Source of the DNA: Ensifer sp. MPMI2T
GTDB taxonomy: Bacteria; Pseudomonadota; Alphaproteobacteria; Rhizobiales; Rhizobiaceae
Length of the DNA: 64,000 nt
Direction of reading: 5' to 3'
Assembly (NCBI RefSeq): GCF_004827385.1
Contig: NZ_SRXN01000006.1
Coordinates: 186,001-250,000 of the forward strand
The stretch's first letter is position 1. Each line of letters starts with the position of its first letter. A model generated the notes under the pieces. It had not been told where the DNA came from. It saw only the letters and a program-made list of their open reading frames with translations, and ran no database searches. The position numbers were made by a program, and so were the translations under genes. This document shows positions 8,553-17,470 of this stretch, piece by piece.

Positions 8553-9731
8553 ATGCCGCATTTCAATCCCCTCGTCGAAAAGCTCTCGCCGCCGCCGGTT
8601 CCCTCCGTGCTCGCCTGGGCGAAGGCCTATGACGGGGCAAGAGGCCCGCTGATCGATCTTTCGCAGGCGGTGCCGGGCTACCCCGCGCATTCGGACATGC
8701 TGAAATGGCTCGGCGAGGCATCCGCCTCTACCGCCTACACCGGCTATGGCGCGATTGAGGGCGAGGCGGAATTGCGCGTGGCCTATGCCACCCATGTCGC
8801 CGGCCTCTATGGTGCGGCGATCACCGCCGACAACATTCATGTCACATCCGGCTGCAACCAGGCCTTCATGTGTGCCGTCATGGCAATTGCCGGCGCCGGC
8901 GACACCGTGTTGATGACCAACCCCTATTATTTCAATCAGGAAACGACGCTGGCGATGCTGGGCATCAACGTCGAATTGGTGCCTTGCGACGCTGGCGCCG
9001 GATTCCTGCCGGAAGTCGAAGAGATCGCCTCAGCGCTTCGCCCGGGCATTCGCGCGCTGGCCCTCGTCTCCCCGAACAATCCGACCGGTGCCGTCTATCC
9101 GCCGGATTTGCTTGAGCGCATCCACCAGGCCTGCCGCAAGAACAACACCTGGCTGATTCTCGACGAGACCTATCGCGACTTCCTGCCATCGGCGGATGTC
9201 GCGCCGCACGGCCTGCTTCAGGCCGAGGGCTGGCAGGACAGCTTCATCGGCCTCTACAGCTTTTCGAAATCCTTCTGCATTCCCGGCCACCGCCTCGGCG
9301 CGATTACCGCCGGTCCGGCGCTCGTCGAACAAATCACCAAGATCATGGATAACCTGCAAATCTGTGCTCCGCGCGCCGCACAGGCGGCCGTCGCGAAGGC
9401 CATTCCGGCGCTTGCAGATTGGCGGCTTGCGAACCGTGTTGAAATTGCTGCACGCGCCGACGCGCTCAAGGATGTTATGAGCCGGCTGCCGAAATGGAAG
9501 CTGCAGGCGGTCGGGGCCTACTTCGCCTATATCCGCCATCCGTTCCCAGATATCGATTCGCAGTTTGTTGCCGAGAAACTGGCGAAGCTTGCCGGTGTGG
9601 TCTGCCTGCCGGGTGATTATTTCGGTGAGGGACAGGAAAACTACCTGCGCTTTGCCTTTGCTAATGCCGATGTCGCGACGATCCGCAAGTTCGAAGAACG
9701 GCTCGCGGGCTTCGAACTGCCCGGCATCTGA
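8553..9731 (+). CDS. PLP-dependent aminotransferase, class I/II
   Basis: The 392-residue fold-type I enzyme has Lys239 in the SFSKSF motif for the PLP Schiff base, Asp204 in LILDETYRDF, which contacts the pyridine nitrogen, and Asn-Pro in SPNNPTG. A GGAAGG sequence precedes ATG 8553, and earlier in-frame starts would overlap the LysR gene. It belongs to the broad aspartate/alanine/aromatic aminotransferase family. Substrate specificity cannot be read off. Position next to the ureohydrolase-linked LysR gene suggests a role in amino-group transfer during guanidino or polyamine catabolism. Confidence 0.87.
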   Translation: MPHFNPLVEKLSPPPVPSVLAWAKAYDGARGPLIDLSQAVPGYPAHSDMLKWLGEASASTAYTGYGAIEGEAELRVAYATHVAGLYGAAITADNIHVTSGCNQAFMCAVMAIAGAGDTVLMTNPYYFNQETTLAMLGINVELVPCDAGAGFLPEVEEIASALRPGIRALALVSPNNPTGAVYPPDLLERIHQACRKNNTWLILDETYRDFLPSADVAPHGLLQAEGWQDSFIGLYSFSKSFCIPGHRLGAITAGPALVEQITKIMDNLQICAPRAAQAAVAKAIPALADWRLANRVEIAARADALKDVMSRLPKWKLQAVGAYFAYIRHPFPDIDSQFVAEKLAKLAGVVCLPGDYFGEGQENYLRFAFANADVATIRKFEERLAGFELPGI

Positions 9732-9737
9732 AGAGGG

Positions 9738-10628
9738 TTATCCGCGGCGCGCGATCAAGATGCCGACGAGCACGATCGCGCCGCCGATCGCCTGGGCGAG
9801 GCCGACTGGTTCGCTAAGCAGCACCCAGGCGAGGATCGCCGCCACGACGGGCTGCAGGAGCAGCGTCAACGAGGAAAAGGCGGCCGGCAGGTAGGCGAGC
9901 GCATAGGTGATCGCGACCTGCCCGCCCGCATGGCTGACGAAGGCGAGACCGAACAGCATTGCCCATCCGAAGGCACTTGCCGGGAAGAGCGAGGGTTCGG
10001 CGACAAGCGTCATCGGCAGCATACAGACAGCCGCTGAGGCCGTGCTCCAGATCATGATCCGGTTGGTATCGAAGCGGCTCCGCAATTTGCCGATCGCAAG
10101 AATATAGCCCGCGTAGAACATAGCGGCGACGACCGCGATGCCGTCGCCGAGGACGTCACCGCCAGCGAGCGCGGCCGGCCCACCCTTCAGGATCACGACG
10201 CCGGCGATGGCTGTGGCGAGCCCCGCGAGGAAGACGCCGGTGACCGGCGCCCGAAACAGCGCCCAGCCCGCGAGTGTGACAAAGACCGGCGCAAGGTTTG
10301 CAAGCAGAGTCGCGTTGGCAACAGACGTCATGGTCAGCGAGAGGTGCCAGGCGGCGAGATCGATTGCGAGAAAGACGCCGGGCAGGATGAGCATGGCGTA
10401 ATCGGAAAATCGCTGCGGCCGCCTGTCGCTCGCCGGCCCGTTGCGAAACCACGACCAGGCGACAAGCGGGATCAGCGCCAGGGCCACGCGCCAGAAGGCG
10501 GTCGCCATCGGGCCCACCTCGGAAAGCCGAACGAAGATCGGCGAGCCGCCGATGGCGGCACCGCCGAGCAGCAGCGCTGTCATCGCAATCGAGTTGCGGG
10601 AAGATACGGAAGCGGCGGCTTGGGTCAC
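9738..10628 (-). CDS. EamA/DMT-family inner-membrane transporter
   Basis: The protein has about 296 residues from GTG 10628, or 281 residues from ATG 10583, and about ten hydrophobic segments arranged as two EamA repeats. These are the hallmarks of drug/metabolite transporters that usually export amino acids or small metabolites. The longer open frame to 10724 is rejected because its first 32 residues are non-membrane and atypical. It converges on the aminotransferase gene with only 6 bp between the stops. The transported compound is unknown. Confidence 0.83.
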   Translation of the reverse strand: MTQAAASVSSRNSIAMTALLLGGAAIGGSPIFVRLSEVGPMATAFWRVALALIPLVAWSWFRNGPASDRRPQRFSDYAMLILPGVFLAIDLAAWHLSLTMTSVANATLLANLAPVFVTLAGWALFRAPVTGVFLAGLATAIAGVVILKGGPAALAGGDVLGDGIAVVAAMFYAGYILAIGKLRSRFDTNRIMIWSTASAAVCMLPMTLVAEPSLFPASAFGWAMLFGLAFVSHAGGQVAITYALAYLPAAFSSLTLLLQPVVAAILAWVLLSEPVGLAQAIGGAIVLVGILIARRG

Positions 10629-10747
10629 GGCGAAGTCCAGTGGGTCAGCTGAAGATGGATGCCGCAGGATCAATGGCACCCGCGAGCCAGCTACCAGAAC
10701 CCGGCTGCCGACAACAGCCGGCAACCGCTAATTTAGCGATAGAAACT

Positions 10748-10771
10748 CAGCCGGCGGGCGAGCACCGGCTG
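10748..10771 (-). terminator. Hairpin downstream of the aldehyde dehydrogenase gene
   Basis: A perfect 7-bp stem, CAGCCGG/CCGGCTG, with a 10-nt loop lies 18 nt past the aldehyde dehydrogenase stop. It is followed on the minus strand by a short T-rich tract (AGTTTCTATC). A second CCGGCTG/CAGCCGG pair lies just beyond. It is a plausible but weak intrinsic terminator. Confidence 0.4.
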
Positions 10772-10788
10772 AATCTCATAGCGGAGGA

Positions 10789-12219
10789 TCAGGCCGCGTC
10801 CGGAACGTGGACGGTCTTCACCTCCAGGAAATCCTCAAGGCCGAACAGGCCGCCTTCGCGGCCATTGCCGGACTGCTTGTAGCCGCCGAAGGGGCTGCCG
10901 TACCGGTGCGGACCGCCGTTGATATGCACCATGCCGGCGCGCAGCCTTGCGGCTACACGTTCGGCCCGTTTCGGGTCGCCCGTCTGAACATAGGCTGCCA
11001 GGCCGTAATTAGTGTCGTTGGCGATCCGGATCGCTTCCTCTTCCGTATCGAAGGGAATGATCGCGAGCACCGGACCGAACACCTCTTCGCGCGCGATGCG
11101 CATGGTATTGTCGACGTCGGCAAAAATCGTTGGCTTGACGAAATAGCCCGTCTCGAAGCCTTCCGGCTTGCCGACACCGCCGACGAGCAATTTGGCTCCC
11201 TCGGCAATACCGGCCTCGATCAGCGCCTGCACGCGGCCATATTGGATGTGGCTGACGAGCGGCCCGATGTGCGAGCCCTCCTTCGTCGGGTCTCCGACCC
11301 TGGCTTCGGCGCCGACGCGTCTCGCAATCTGCAGCACCTTGTCGTAGACGCCGCGCTCCACCAGCATGCGCGTCGGCGCGTCGCAGGATTGACCGGAATT
11401 GTTGAAGCATTCGAGAATGCTGCCGGTAACGCGTTCCTCGAGATCGGCGTCGGCAAAGACGATGTTCGGCGATTTGCCGCCAAGTTCCAGCGTGACGCGC
11501 TTGACCGTCTCGGCCGCATCCTTGCTGACGGCAATACCAGCCCGGGTCGAACCGGTGAACGACATCATGTCGATGTCACGGTGTTTCGAGAGCGCGGCAC
11601 CGTTGATACCGTCGCCGTTGACGAGATTGAAGACACCCGCCGGAAAGCCTGCCTCATGGATCATCTCCGCATAGAGCATGGCGTTGAGCGGCGTGAATTC
11701 GCTGGGCTTCAGGACGCAGGTGCAGCCCGTCGCAAGCGCCGGCACCACCTTCAGCGCGATCTGGTTGATCGGCCAGTTCCAGGGCGTGATCAGCCCGCAA
11801 ACACCGATCGGCTCGCGCAGCATGACATCACCGTTCGGCAGCCGGTCGCGCGTCTTCAATCGTTTCAGCGCGTCGATGAAACCCTGCAGGTGGCCGACGC
11901 CGACATCGGCCTGTTGCTCACGCGCCATCGTCGCCGGGGCACCCAGTTCCATCGTAATCGTTGCGGCCATCTCGTTATAGCGGCGCTTATAGACCGAAAG
12001 CAGCTTTTCGAGCAGTACCAGACGCTCCTCGACGCTGGTCTGGCTGTAGGTTGCGAAGGCCCCCTTCGCCGCGGCGACGGCACGGTCGATATCGGCGGCA
12101 CTACCCATGGAAATCACGGCAATCGGCCGTTCGGTTGCCGGGTTCAGGACCTCCAGGTCCTTCGCCTCGATCGGATCGACCCATTCGCCGTTGATGTAGA
12201 ATTTTCTCTTGTCGAGCAT
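10789..12219 (-). CDS. NAD(P)-dependent aldehyde dehydrogenase
   Basis: The protein has 476 residues. The catalytic Cys279 is in NNSGQSCD, the general base Glu245 in LELGGKSPN, the TPWNWP motif holds Asn148, and FTGSTRAG forms the cofactor loop. These are the full set for ALDH-superfamily oxidation of an aldehyde to an acid. The start at 12219 has an AAGGAGG site 6 nt upstream, so the longer open frame is discarded. In a polyamine region it could act as the PuuC-like dehydrogenase of gamma-glutamyl-aminobutyraldehyde, but it is not next to puuA or puuB and the substrate is inferred. Confidence 0.9.
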   Translation of the reverse strand: MLDKRKFYINGEWVDPIEAKDLEVLNPATERPIAVISMGSAADIDRAVAAAKGAFATYSQTSVEERLVLLEKLLSVYKRRYNEMAATITMELGAPATMAREQQADVGVGHLQGFIDALKRLKTRDRLPNGDVMLREPIGVCGLITPWNWPINQIALKVVPALATGCTCVLKPSEFTPLNAMLYAEMIHEAGFPAGVFNLVNGDGINGAALSKHRDIDMMSFTGSTRAGIAVSKDAAETVKRVTLELGGKSPNIVFADADLEERVTGSILECFNNSGQSCDAPTRMLVERGVYDKVLQIARRVGAEARVGDPTKEGSHIGPLVSHIQYGRVQALIEAGIAEGAKLLVGGVGKPEGFETGYFVKPTIFADVDNTMRIAREEVFGPVLAIIPFDTEEEAIRIANDTNYGLAAYVQTGDPKRAERVAARLRAGMVHINGGPHRYGSPFGGYKQSGNGREGGLFGLEDFLEVKTVHVPDAA

Positions 12220-12235
12220 TCGCTCCTCCTTCCCG

Positions 12236-12969
12236 TCAAATTGTCTTTTCTTTCGCGGCGAGCCAGTCCTTGATGAGCGCCCGGTAGCGTTCGCCCGAAA
12301 AGCTTGGGAAATGCCCGCCGTGGACAATGCGCGCTGGTATCCTCAAAAGACGCTCCATCGACGCCAGGTAGTCATCCGCATTGGAATGGTAGGTGTCCTC
12401 GACCAGCGGACCGTCATAGACAATGTCGCCGCTGAAGAGCACGCCGGTTCTCTCCTCCCAGAGCGCGATGCCGCCGGGGGAATGCCCCGGCGTGTGGATG
12501 ACCTCGAAGATCCGGTCACCGAGATCGATCATGCCGCCATCTTCGAGAATGCGCGTCGCGGCCGCCGCTTTGACACCATAGCATTGCGAGCAATAAGGCT
12601 CCGGCGGCAGCGCATCGAAGATGTCGTCGGTAACATAAGGATCGGCAAGCGTATTGGCGCGCGTCGGATGGGCAAGAAGATCGGCCTCGGCTGCGTGAAT
12701 CGCCCGGCACTCGAATTCATGGTGACATCCGATGTGGTCGAAATGCGTATGGCTCGCCACCGCAATGAGCTCGCGTTCTGTAACCAGCGGCACCCACTGC
12801 CTGAGCGAGACGACACCCATGCCACTGTCGACCAGCATGTCGCGGTCACGCCGCGCACGTGCCACACGTTGCAGCGATAGAACTCGTGGATGAACGGCTC
12901 CGAAATGGAGGTGACGTCATCTTCGAGACGCTTCACCGCATACCAATTCTCCGGAGCAATCCGCCGCAT
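12236..12969 (-). pseudogene. MBL-fold metallohydrolase interrupted by a 1-nt frameshift
   Basis: Two minus-strand frames join into one protein. The N-terminal frame from ATG 12969 reads to HVRG near 12851. The rest continues in another frame from RDRDMLVDSG to the stop at 12236. Adding one base at about 12849-12853 restores a 244-residue metallo-beta-lactamase-fold protein. The downstream part keeps the zinc signature HTHFDH and the later ligands in TPGHSPGG, FSGDIVYDG and HGGHF. The C-terminal frame has an internal GTG that could give a 209-residue product lacking about 40 N-terminal residues. A real mutation and a sequencing or assembly error cannot be separated here. It lies 16 bp upstream of the aldehyde dehydrogenase and is probably in its operon. 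Confidence 0.75.
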
Positions 12970-13186
12970 ACGCCACACATTCCCGCTTGCCGATGGCAAG
13001 GCTACGACGTCGGCAGTCCAGACCGCAAGCGGAACGATCTCTCCGTTGCGGGAAATGCGCCAAGAGCGTCGTGTCTGCTGCCGCACGCTGCGTCCCGACA
13101 GGGGCGGAGGAAATGGAAACGATCGTGTTTGAGATTACGTCGCACGGCGTATAGGTCGCCGTGCGCGATCATTTGTCGTGGCTAGG

Positions 13187-13336
13187 TTAGATCGCACCGA
13201 TGATGAGCGCCGCGACAAAACTGAATGCCGCCGCAATAGCAATGCTGTGAGGAATGAGATTGCTCCGTGAGCGTCGCGCCGGTAGCGCAGAGTAGATCGC
13301 GTAGCGGGATTGGGTTGTCGCCTTGATCGCGTGCAT
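13187..13336 (-). CDS. 49-residue putative single-span membrane protein
   Basis: A short ORF starts at ATG 13336 after a GGAGAGG ribosome site about 6 nt upstream. It encodes a polar, basic N-terminal half of about 29 residues and then a hydrophobic segment (SIAIAAAFSFVAALIIGAI) that would span the membrane once, ending at the stop. No function is recognisable. The strong ribosome site, the clean topology and its position in an otherwise empty gap support it as a real small gene. Confidence 0.55.
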   Translation of the reverse strand: MHAIKATTQSRYAIYSALPARRSRSNLIPHSIAIAAAFSFVAALIIGAI

Positions 13337-13466
13337 CTTGCCTCTCCGCTGTTTCGCAACTTCGCAAGTAGCTATGTTCTCCTATATTCTCGATTGAGTT
13401 TATAGATATTATTTTCTGCCGATCGCGGCGGAAATGAAAAATCCGTTTACGGAGCCATGGCGACGT

Positions 13467-14381
13467 TCAGTGCCGGTTGCGGTCGCGCTCCTGGAGATGT
13501 CGCGACCACGTTTCGCTGAACCACGGCGTCAGCAGCGAAACGTCGGCCGCGCGGTGCGAGCGGGCGAGCGAAACATCGGTTTCGACCGAGGTCCACACAG
13601 TAAAAGCGGTCAGTTCGTGCTTGCCGAAGGTCTGGATCAACGGGATGTCCGCCGCGTCGCGGCCGCGCGCGACGGGAATGCGGCCGATGCGCCGCGCATT
13701 GTTTTTGGCATCGAACGTATACCAGCGATCGCCGAGATAAACCTCGAACCAGGCATTGAAATCCATCGGTGCCGGGCTCTCGGGCACGCCGACATTGGTC
13801 ATGTAGCCGTTGATGTAGCGCGCCGGCATGTTCATGCAGCGGCAAAAAGCAATGGCGAGATGAGCGTAGTCGCGGCTCACGCCAAGGCGATCCTCATGCG
13901 CCTCCGTGGCCGTGCGCATTGCCTGCGCATAGCCATAGCTGAAAACCAGCCGATCATGGACATAGTCGCAGATCGCCTGAACGCGCTGCCATCCGGCGGG
14001 AAGGTCGCCGAAGAGCTTCCACGCCAACGCGCCAAGGCGGTCGGTCTCGCAGTAGCGACTGGCGGAAAGGTAAGGCAGCCAGGCGGGCGGAAGCCTTTCC
14101 ACCGGCACGGCCTCGGCTAGTGGATCCGAGGCATCGGGCCTGCCGTCGTCCTTGATCACAGCGTCATAGCTGAGCTTGGTTTCGCCCGCGTGCAAGACCA
14201 TCCGCAGGCAGGCATTGCCATGGGGGTCAGTGATTTCCTCCATCGCGAGGATCGGTGATGCGACCGGGCCGCGCTCCCGGACGATGTTGCCGCGCCGTTC
14301 GGGTACAACCGAAAGATAAATCATCATCGGCGTCGGCTGCGTGCACCGAACGCCGATCTCGTAACCGAAGCGTATGAACAT
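13467..14381 (-). CDS. Transglutaminase-fold protein with substituted catalytic residues
   Basis: The protein has 304 residues from ATG 14381. An N-terminal bacterial transglutaminase-associated domain precedes a transglutaminase-like papain fold (GVSRDYAHLAIAFCRC, later DFNAWFEVYLGDRW and FDAKNN). In active relatives the first motif carries Cys and the second His. Here these positions are Ser169 and Asn209, and only Asp224 of the triad remains. The protein is therefore probably not a Cys-dependent transglutaminase or protease, and may bind peptides or be a pseudoenzyme. No signal peptide is evident. It stands alone, 293 bp downstream of puuB. Confidence 0.8.
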   Translation of the reverse strand: MFIRFGYEIGVRCTQPTPMMIYLSVVPERRGNIVRERGPVASPILAMEEITDPHGNACLRMVLHAGETKLSYDAVIKDDGRPDASDPLAEAVPVERLPPAWLPYLSASRYCETDRLGALAWKLFGDLPAGWQRVQAICDYVHDRLVFSYGYAQAMRTATEAHEDRLGVSRDYAHLAIAFCRCMNMPARYINGYMTNVGVPESPAPMDFNAWFEVYLGDRWYTFDAKNNARRIGRIPVARGRDAADIPLIQTFGKHELTAFTVWTSVETDVSLARSHRAADVSLLTPWFSETWSRHLQERDRNRH

Positions 14382-14445
14382 CTCCGACCTCCCTGATCGA
14401 TCGCGGGCCCGCGGCCAGGGGCGTGAATGCCCGTGGCGCACCCTA

Positions 14446-14550
14446 CTGCATGTTTCCTCAAATCGTAGCCGATTTGAGGATAAGAACATGCAGCAATTCA
14501 AAGTGCTACAGCGTCCTTTGCGCGTCTGATTAAGACGCGCGGCGCTGTAG
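14446..14550. repeat. RIME-like mosaic palindromic element, full length
   Basis: This is the reference copy. A first palindrome runs from CTGCATGTT to AACATGCAG, with an inner CAAATCG/CGATTTG stem. A short linker, CAATTCAAAGTG, leads to a second palindrome from CTACAGCG to CGCTGTAG, with an inner GCGTC/GACGC stem. The two-palindrome layout of about 105 bp resembles the Rhizobium intergenic mosaic element RIME1 as I remember it. I could not align the published sequence. Confidence 0.7.
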
Positions 14551-14674
14551 CGGCACGCCGGGTATCGCGCCCCATCTGGACGCGCCGGTCAGGCGGTCCG
14601 GCCGAAAAATTCTATCGCATCATCGGCCGGGAAGGAATCGATTTGAAACGCGCATTCGCCGCAAGCTCGGCCAT

Positions 14675-15988
14675 TCACCAGCCGACGACGTCCTTGAAGG
14701 AATACCACCAGGAACCGATCGTCGAATATTGCGCGCGGAACATCCGCCCGCCAGGGAACGGATACCACGGCAGCTTTTCGAAGACGTCGAAGCGTGCAGT
14801 GTCGCCATCGATCGCCTCGGCGAGCGTGCGGCCGAAGAGGTGGGAGCCGGTGACACCATGGCCGCTATAGCCATGAGCGAAATAAGTGTTGGCGCCGATC
14901 CGTCCCATCTGCGGCACGCGCGTGAAGGAGAGCGCGAAATTGCCGCTCCAGGCATAGTCGATCTTCACGCCCTTGAGCCGCGGAAAAACCTTTTCGAGAT
15001 TGGGCCTGAGCTTGGCGACGACATCCGCCGGATCCGTGCCGCCATAGACGGTGCCGCCGCCGAAGATCATCCGCTTGTCGGCGGAGAGCCTGAAATAATC
15101 GAGAATATAGCGCACGTCCTCCACGCACATATCGCTCGGGATCAGCGAATGGGCGAGCTCCTCGCCGAGCGGCGCCGTGGTGATCATCTGTGTCGAGACG
15201 GGCATGACGCGCGAGACAAGCTTCGGCACGGCATCCCCGAGATAGGCGTTGCCGCAGAGTACGACGATGCGGGCACTGACTTCACCTTCTTGCGTGTAGA
15301 CGGTGGGCCGCGCTGCCGCGTGGTCGACGCGGGTCACTGGCGACCTCTCGTAGACCGTGCCGCCCAGGCTCTCGAAGGCGCGGGCCTCGCCGAGCACGAG
15401 GTTAAGCGGGTGCATGTGACCTCCCGTCGTGTCGAGCATGCCGCCGCAATAGGCGTCGGAATTGACGAGCTTCCTGAGCGCCGCGCGGTCGAGAAGTTGA
15501 TGGTCGTCCATCCCGTATTTGCGCCAGAGCGCCTGCTTGGCCTCCAGTTCCTTCATATGCGCGGCGGTATAGGCGGCATAGATATTGCCGGGCTTCAGGT
15601 CGCAGTCGATCTGGTATTGGCTGACGAGCCGGCGGATGATCCGACCTCCCTCTTGCACCAGGCCACCGATGAAACGGGCTGCATCCTCGCCGTAGCGGCT
15701 CTGGATCGTCGACAGGCTGGCGTTGAGGCCGTTAACCACCTGACCGCCATTGCGACCAGAAGCGCCCCACCCTACCTGCGCGCCTTCGATCACGGTGACC
15801 TTGTAGCCTTTTTCGGCGAGATGGATTGCCGTCGACAGGCCGGAATAGCCGGCACCAACGACGCAGATGTCGGTCTCGATGCGGCCCTGAAGCCTCATCG
15901 GCGTGCGGATGATGTTGCGGGAGGCGGCGTAATAGCTCGTCGGGTAGCTGCCGTCACCGGCATAGGATTTCTTCGCGCTTGCCATCAT
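14675..15988 (-). CDS. puuB: FAD-dependent gamma-glutamylputrescine oxidoreductase (DadA/PuuB family)
   Basis: The protein has 437 residues. Near residue 43 a Rossmann dinucleotide motif (VVGAGYSGLSTAIHLAEKG) binds FAD, and WGASGRNGGQV is the second FAD contact typical of PuuB/OrdL-type amine oxidases. It oxidises gamma-glutamylputrescine to the aldehyde plus ammonia and H2O2. The start codon overlaps the stop of the glutamine-synthetase-like gene (ATGATG across TGA), so the two are translationally coupled, as expected for consecutive enzymes of the Puu pathway. A start three bases later is equally possible. Confidence 0.88.
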   Translation of the reverse strand: MMASAKKSYAGDGSYPTSYYAASRNIIRTPMRLQGRIETDICVVGAGYSGLSTAIHLAEKGYKVTVIEGAQVGWGASGRNGGQVVNGLNASLSTIQSRYGEDAARFIGGLVQEGGRIIRRLVSQYQIDCDLKPGNIYAAYTAAHMKELEAKQALWRKYGMDDHQLLDRAALRKLVNSDAYCGGMLDTTGGHMHPLNLVLGEARAFESLGGTVYERSPVTRVDHAAARPTVYTQEGEVSARIVVLCGNAYLGDAVPKLVSRVMPVSTQMITTAPLGEELAHSLIPSDMCVEDVRYILDYFRLSADKRMIFGGGTVYGGTDPADVVAKLRPNLEKVFPRLKGVKIDYAWSGNFALSFTRVPQMGRIGANTYFAHGYSGHGVTGSHLFGRTLAEAIDGDTARFDVFEKLPWYPFPGGRMFRAQYSTIGSWWYSFKDVVGW

Positions 15989-17352
15989 ACGATTTCCAGA
16001 TAGGCGCTGAACTCATAGTCCGTAACCTGCTCGGCAAAGCCGGCGATCTCCTGGCGCTTGCAGGCGATCAGCATGGAGCGCAGCACGGGGTCGAAGATTT
16101 CGGCGGCAATCGGTCCGGCCTCGAAGGCATCGACTGCCTGCCCCCACTCGGCGGGAATTTTGGGTAGTTTCTCCGCATCGTAAGCACGCCCCTCAACAGG
16201 CGCCGCTGGCTTCCACTTGTTGCGGATGCCGACCAGCGCCGCACCGAGGATCGCCGCGATGACGAGGTAGGGATTGGCGTCAGCACCGGCGACCCGGTGT
16301 TCGATGCGCCGCGCCGCCGGATTACCGCCCGGAATGCGGATGGCCGAGGTGCGGTTCTCGTACCCCCAGGAAATCGAGGTCGGGGCATGGGTGTCGGGCC
16401 TCAGCCGCCGGTAGGAATTGAAATGCGGCGCGAAGAGCAGCGTCGTCTCGGCCATCCCCCGCAACAGGCCGGCGACCGCATGTTTCAACATGGACGACCC
16501 TTCATCGCTGCCATCGTTGAAGACGTTGTTGCCCTCCTCGTCGAGCAGGCTGAAATGGATGTGCATGCCATTGCCGGAGCGCGTGCCGTAGGGTTTGGCC
16601 ATGAAGGTCGCTGCCAGCCCATGTTTCCGGGCAACGCCCTTGACGATACGCTTGAAGAAGATCGCGTCGTCCGCCGCCTTCAGCGGATCGTCGGTGTGGA
16701 GCAGGTTGATCTCGAACTGGCCGATGCCGTTCTCGGCGATCGCCGCGTCCGCCGGCACGTTCTGCCGTGCGCATTCCTTGTAGACGTCGGAGAAGAACTC
16801 GCCGAAATCGTCAAGCTCGTCGATCGACAGGATCGCGTCGGAATCGAGCCGCTTGCCGGTATAGGGCGAGATCGGCGGCACGGCGCTGTCGGGCTCCGGG
16901 TCGATGAGATAAAATTCCATCTCGGTGGCGACGACGGGACGCAAGCCCAGCTCGCGGTACTCCCTGACGATTGCCGCAAGCGCCTGGCGCGGGTCGGCAA
17001 AAAACGGCTTGCCGTCCTCGACGAAAAGCCAGAGCGGCACCAGCGCGCTCGGCCGGGACGTCCAGTTGACCGGCAACGCCCCGCGCCCCGTGACCCCGCA
17101 GATGCCATCGCGGTCGCCGGTCGCGAAAACCTGTTCGCTGCCGATGATGTCCTCTCCCCAGACATCGACGCCGACAATCGACAGCGGCATGCGGATGCCG
17201 CCGCCTAATACCTTGGAGGCCTGTTCGACCGGCACGCGCTTGCCGCGCATGATGCCGTTCAGGTCACAGATGACCGCCTGGATGCTTTCGATCGGACCGT
17301 TCTGCTCCAGCCAGACCTTGAATGCGCTTGGATCTTCCGCCTCTATGGACAT
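15985..17352 (-). CDS. puuA: Gamma-glutamylputrescine synthetase (glutamine synthetase family)
   Basis: This is a 455-residue type I glutamine synthetase homologue. Metal and nucleotide motifs are visible in ATEMEFYLID, NGMHIHFSL, SWGYENRTSAIRIPGG and RIEHRVAGADANPYL. The first 110 residues form the beta-grasp domain. Coupling to puuB and the polyamine-region context support ATP-dependent ligation of glutamate to putrescine rather than to ammonia. The related enzymes GlnT/GlnIII and glutamylanilide synthases cannot be excluded by reading alone. It is transcribed divergently from the GntR gene. Confidence 0.87.
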   Translation of the reverse strand: MSIEAEDPSAFKVWLEQNGPIESIQAVICDLNGIMRGKRVPVEQASKVLGGGIRMPLSIVGVDVWGEDIIGSEQVFATGDRDGICGVTGRGALPVNWTSRPSALVPLWLFVEDGKPFFADPRQALAAIVREYRELGLRPVVATEMEFYLIDPEPDSAVPPISPYTGKRLDSDAILSIDELDDFGEFFSDVYKECARQNVPADAAIAENGIGQFEINLLHTDDPLKAADDAIFFKRIVKGVARKHGLAATFMAKPYGTRSGNGMHIHFSLLDEEGNNVFNDGSDEGSSMLKHAVAGLLRGMAETTLLFAPHFNSYRRLRPDTHAPTSISWGYENRTSAIRIPGGNPAARRIEHRVAGADANPYLVIAAILGAALVGIRNKWKPAAPVEGRAYDAEKLPKIPAEWGQAVDAFEAGPIAAEIFDPVLRSMLIACKRQEIAGFAEQVTDYEFSAYLEIV

Positions 17353-17368
17353 ATCTCAATTATTATTT

Positions 17369-17378
17369 TGTGATCACA
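17369..17378. promoter_or_regulatory. Candidate GntR/FCD operator in the puuA-gntR divergent promoter
   Basis: The perfect palindrome TGTGATCACA sits in an AT-rich stretch 17 bp from the puuA start and 92 bp from the GntR start. The form TNGT-N-ACNA is typical for FadR-like regulators. It could equally be read by a Crp/Fnr-type protein. Confidence 0.45.
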
Positions 17379-17470
17379 TTTTCAGAAAGTTGACATATTT
17401 CACGATTTGAAGTCAAGCTTGGCCGGTGTTATCAGCCGCACGAACCGACGCGGCAGGAGGAATCGCAATC

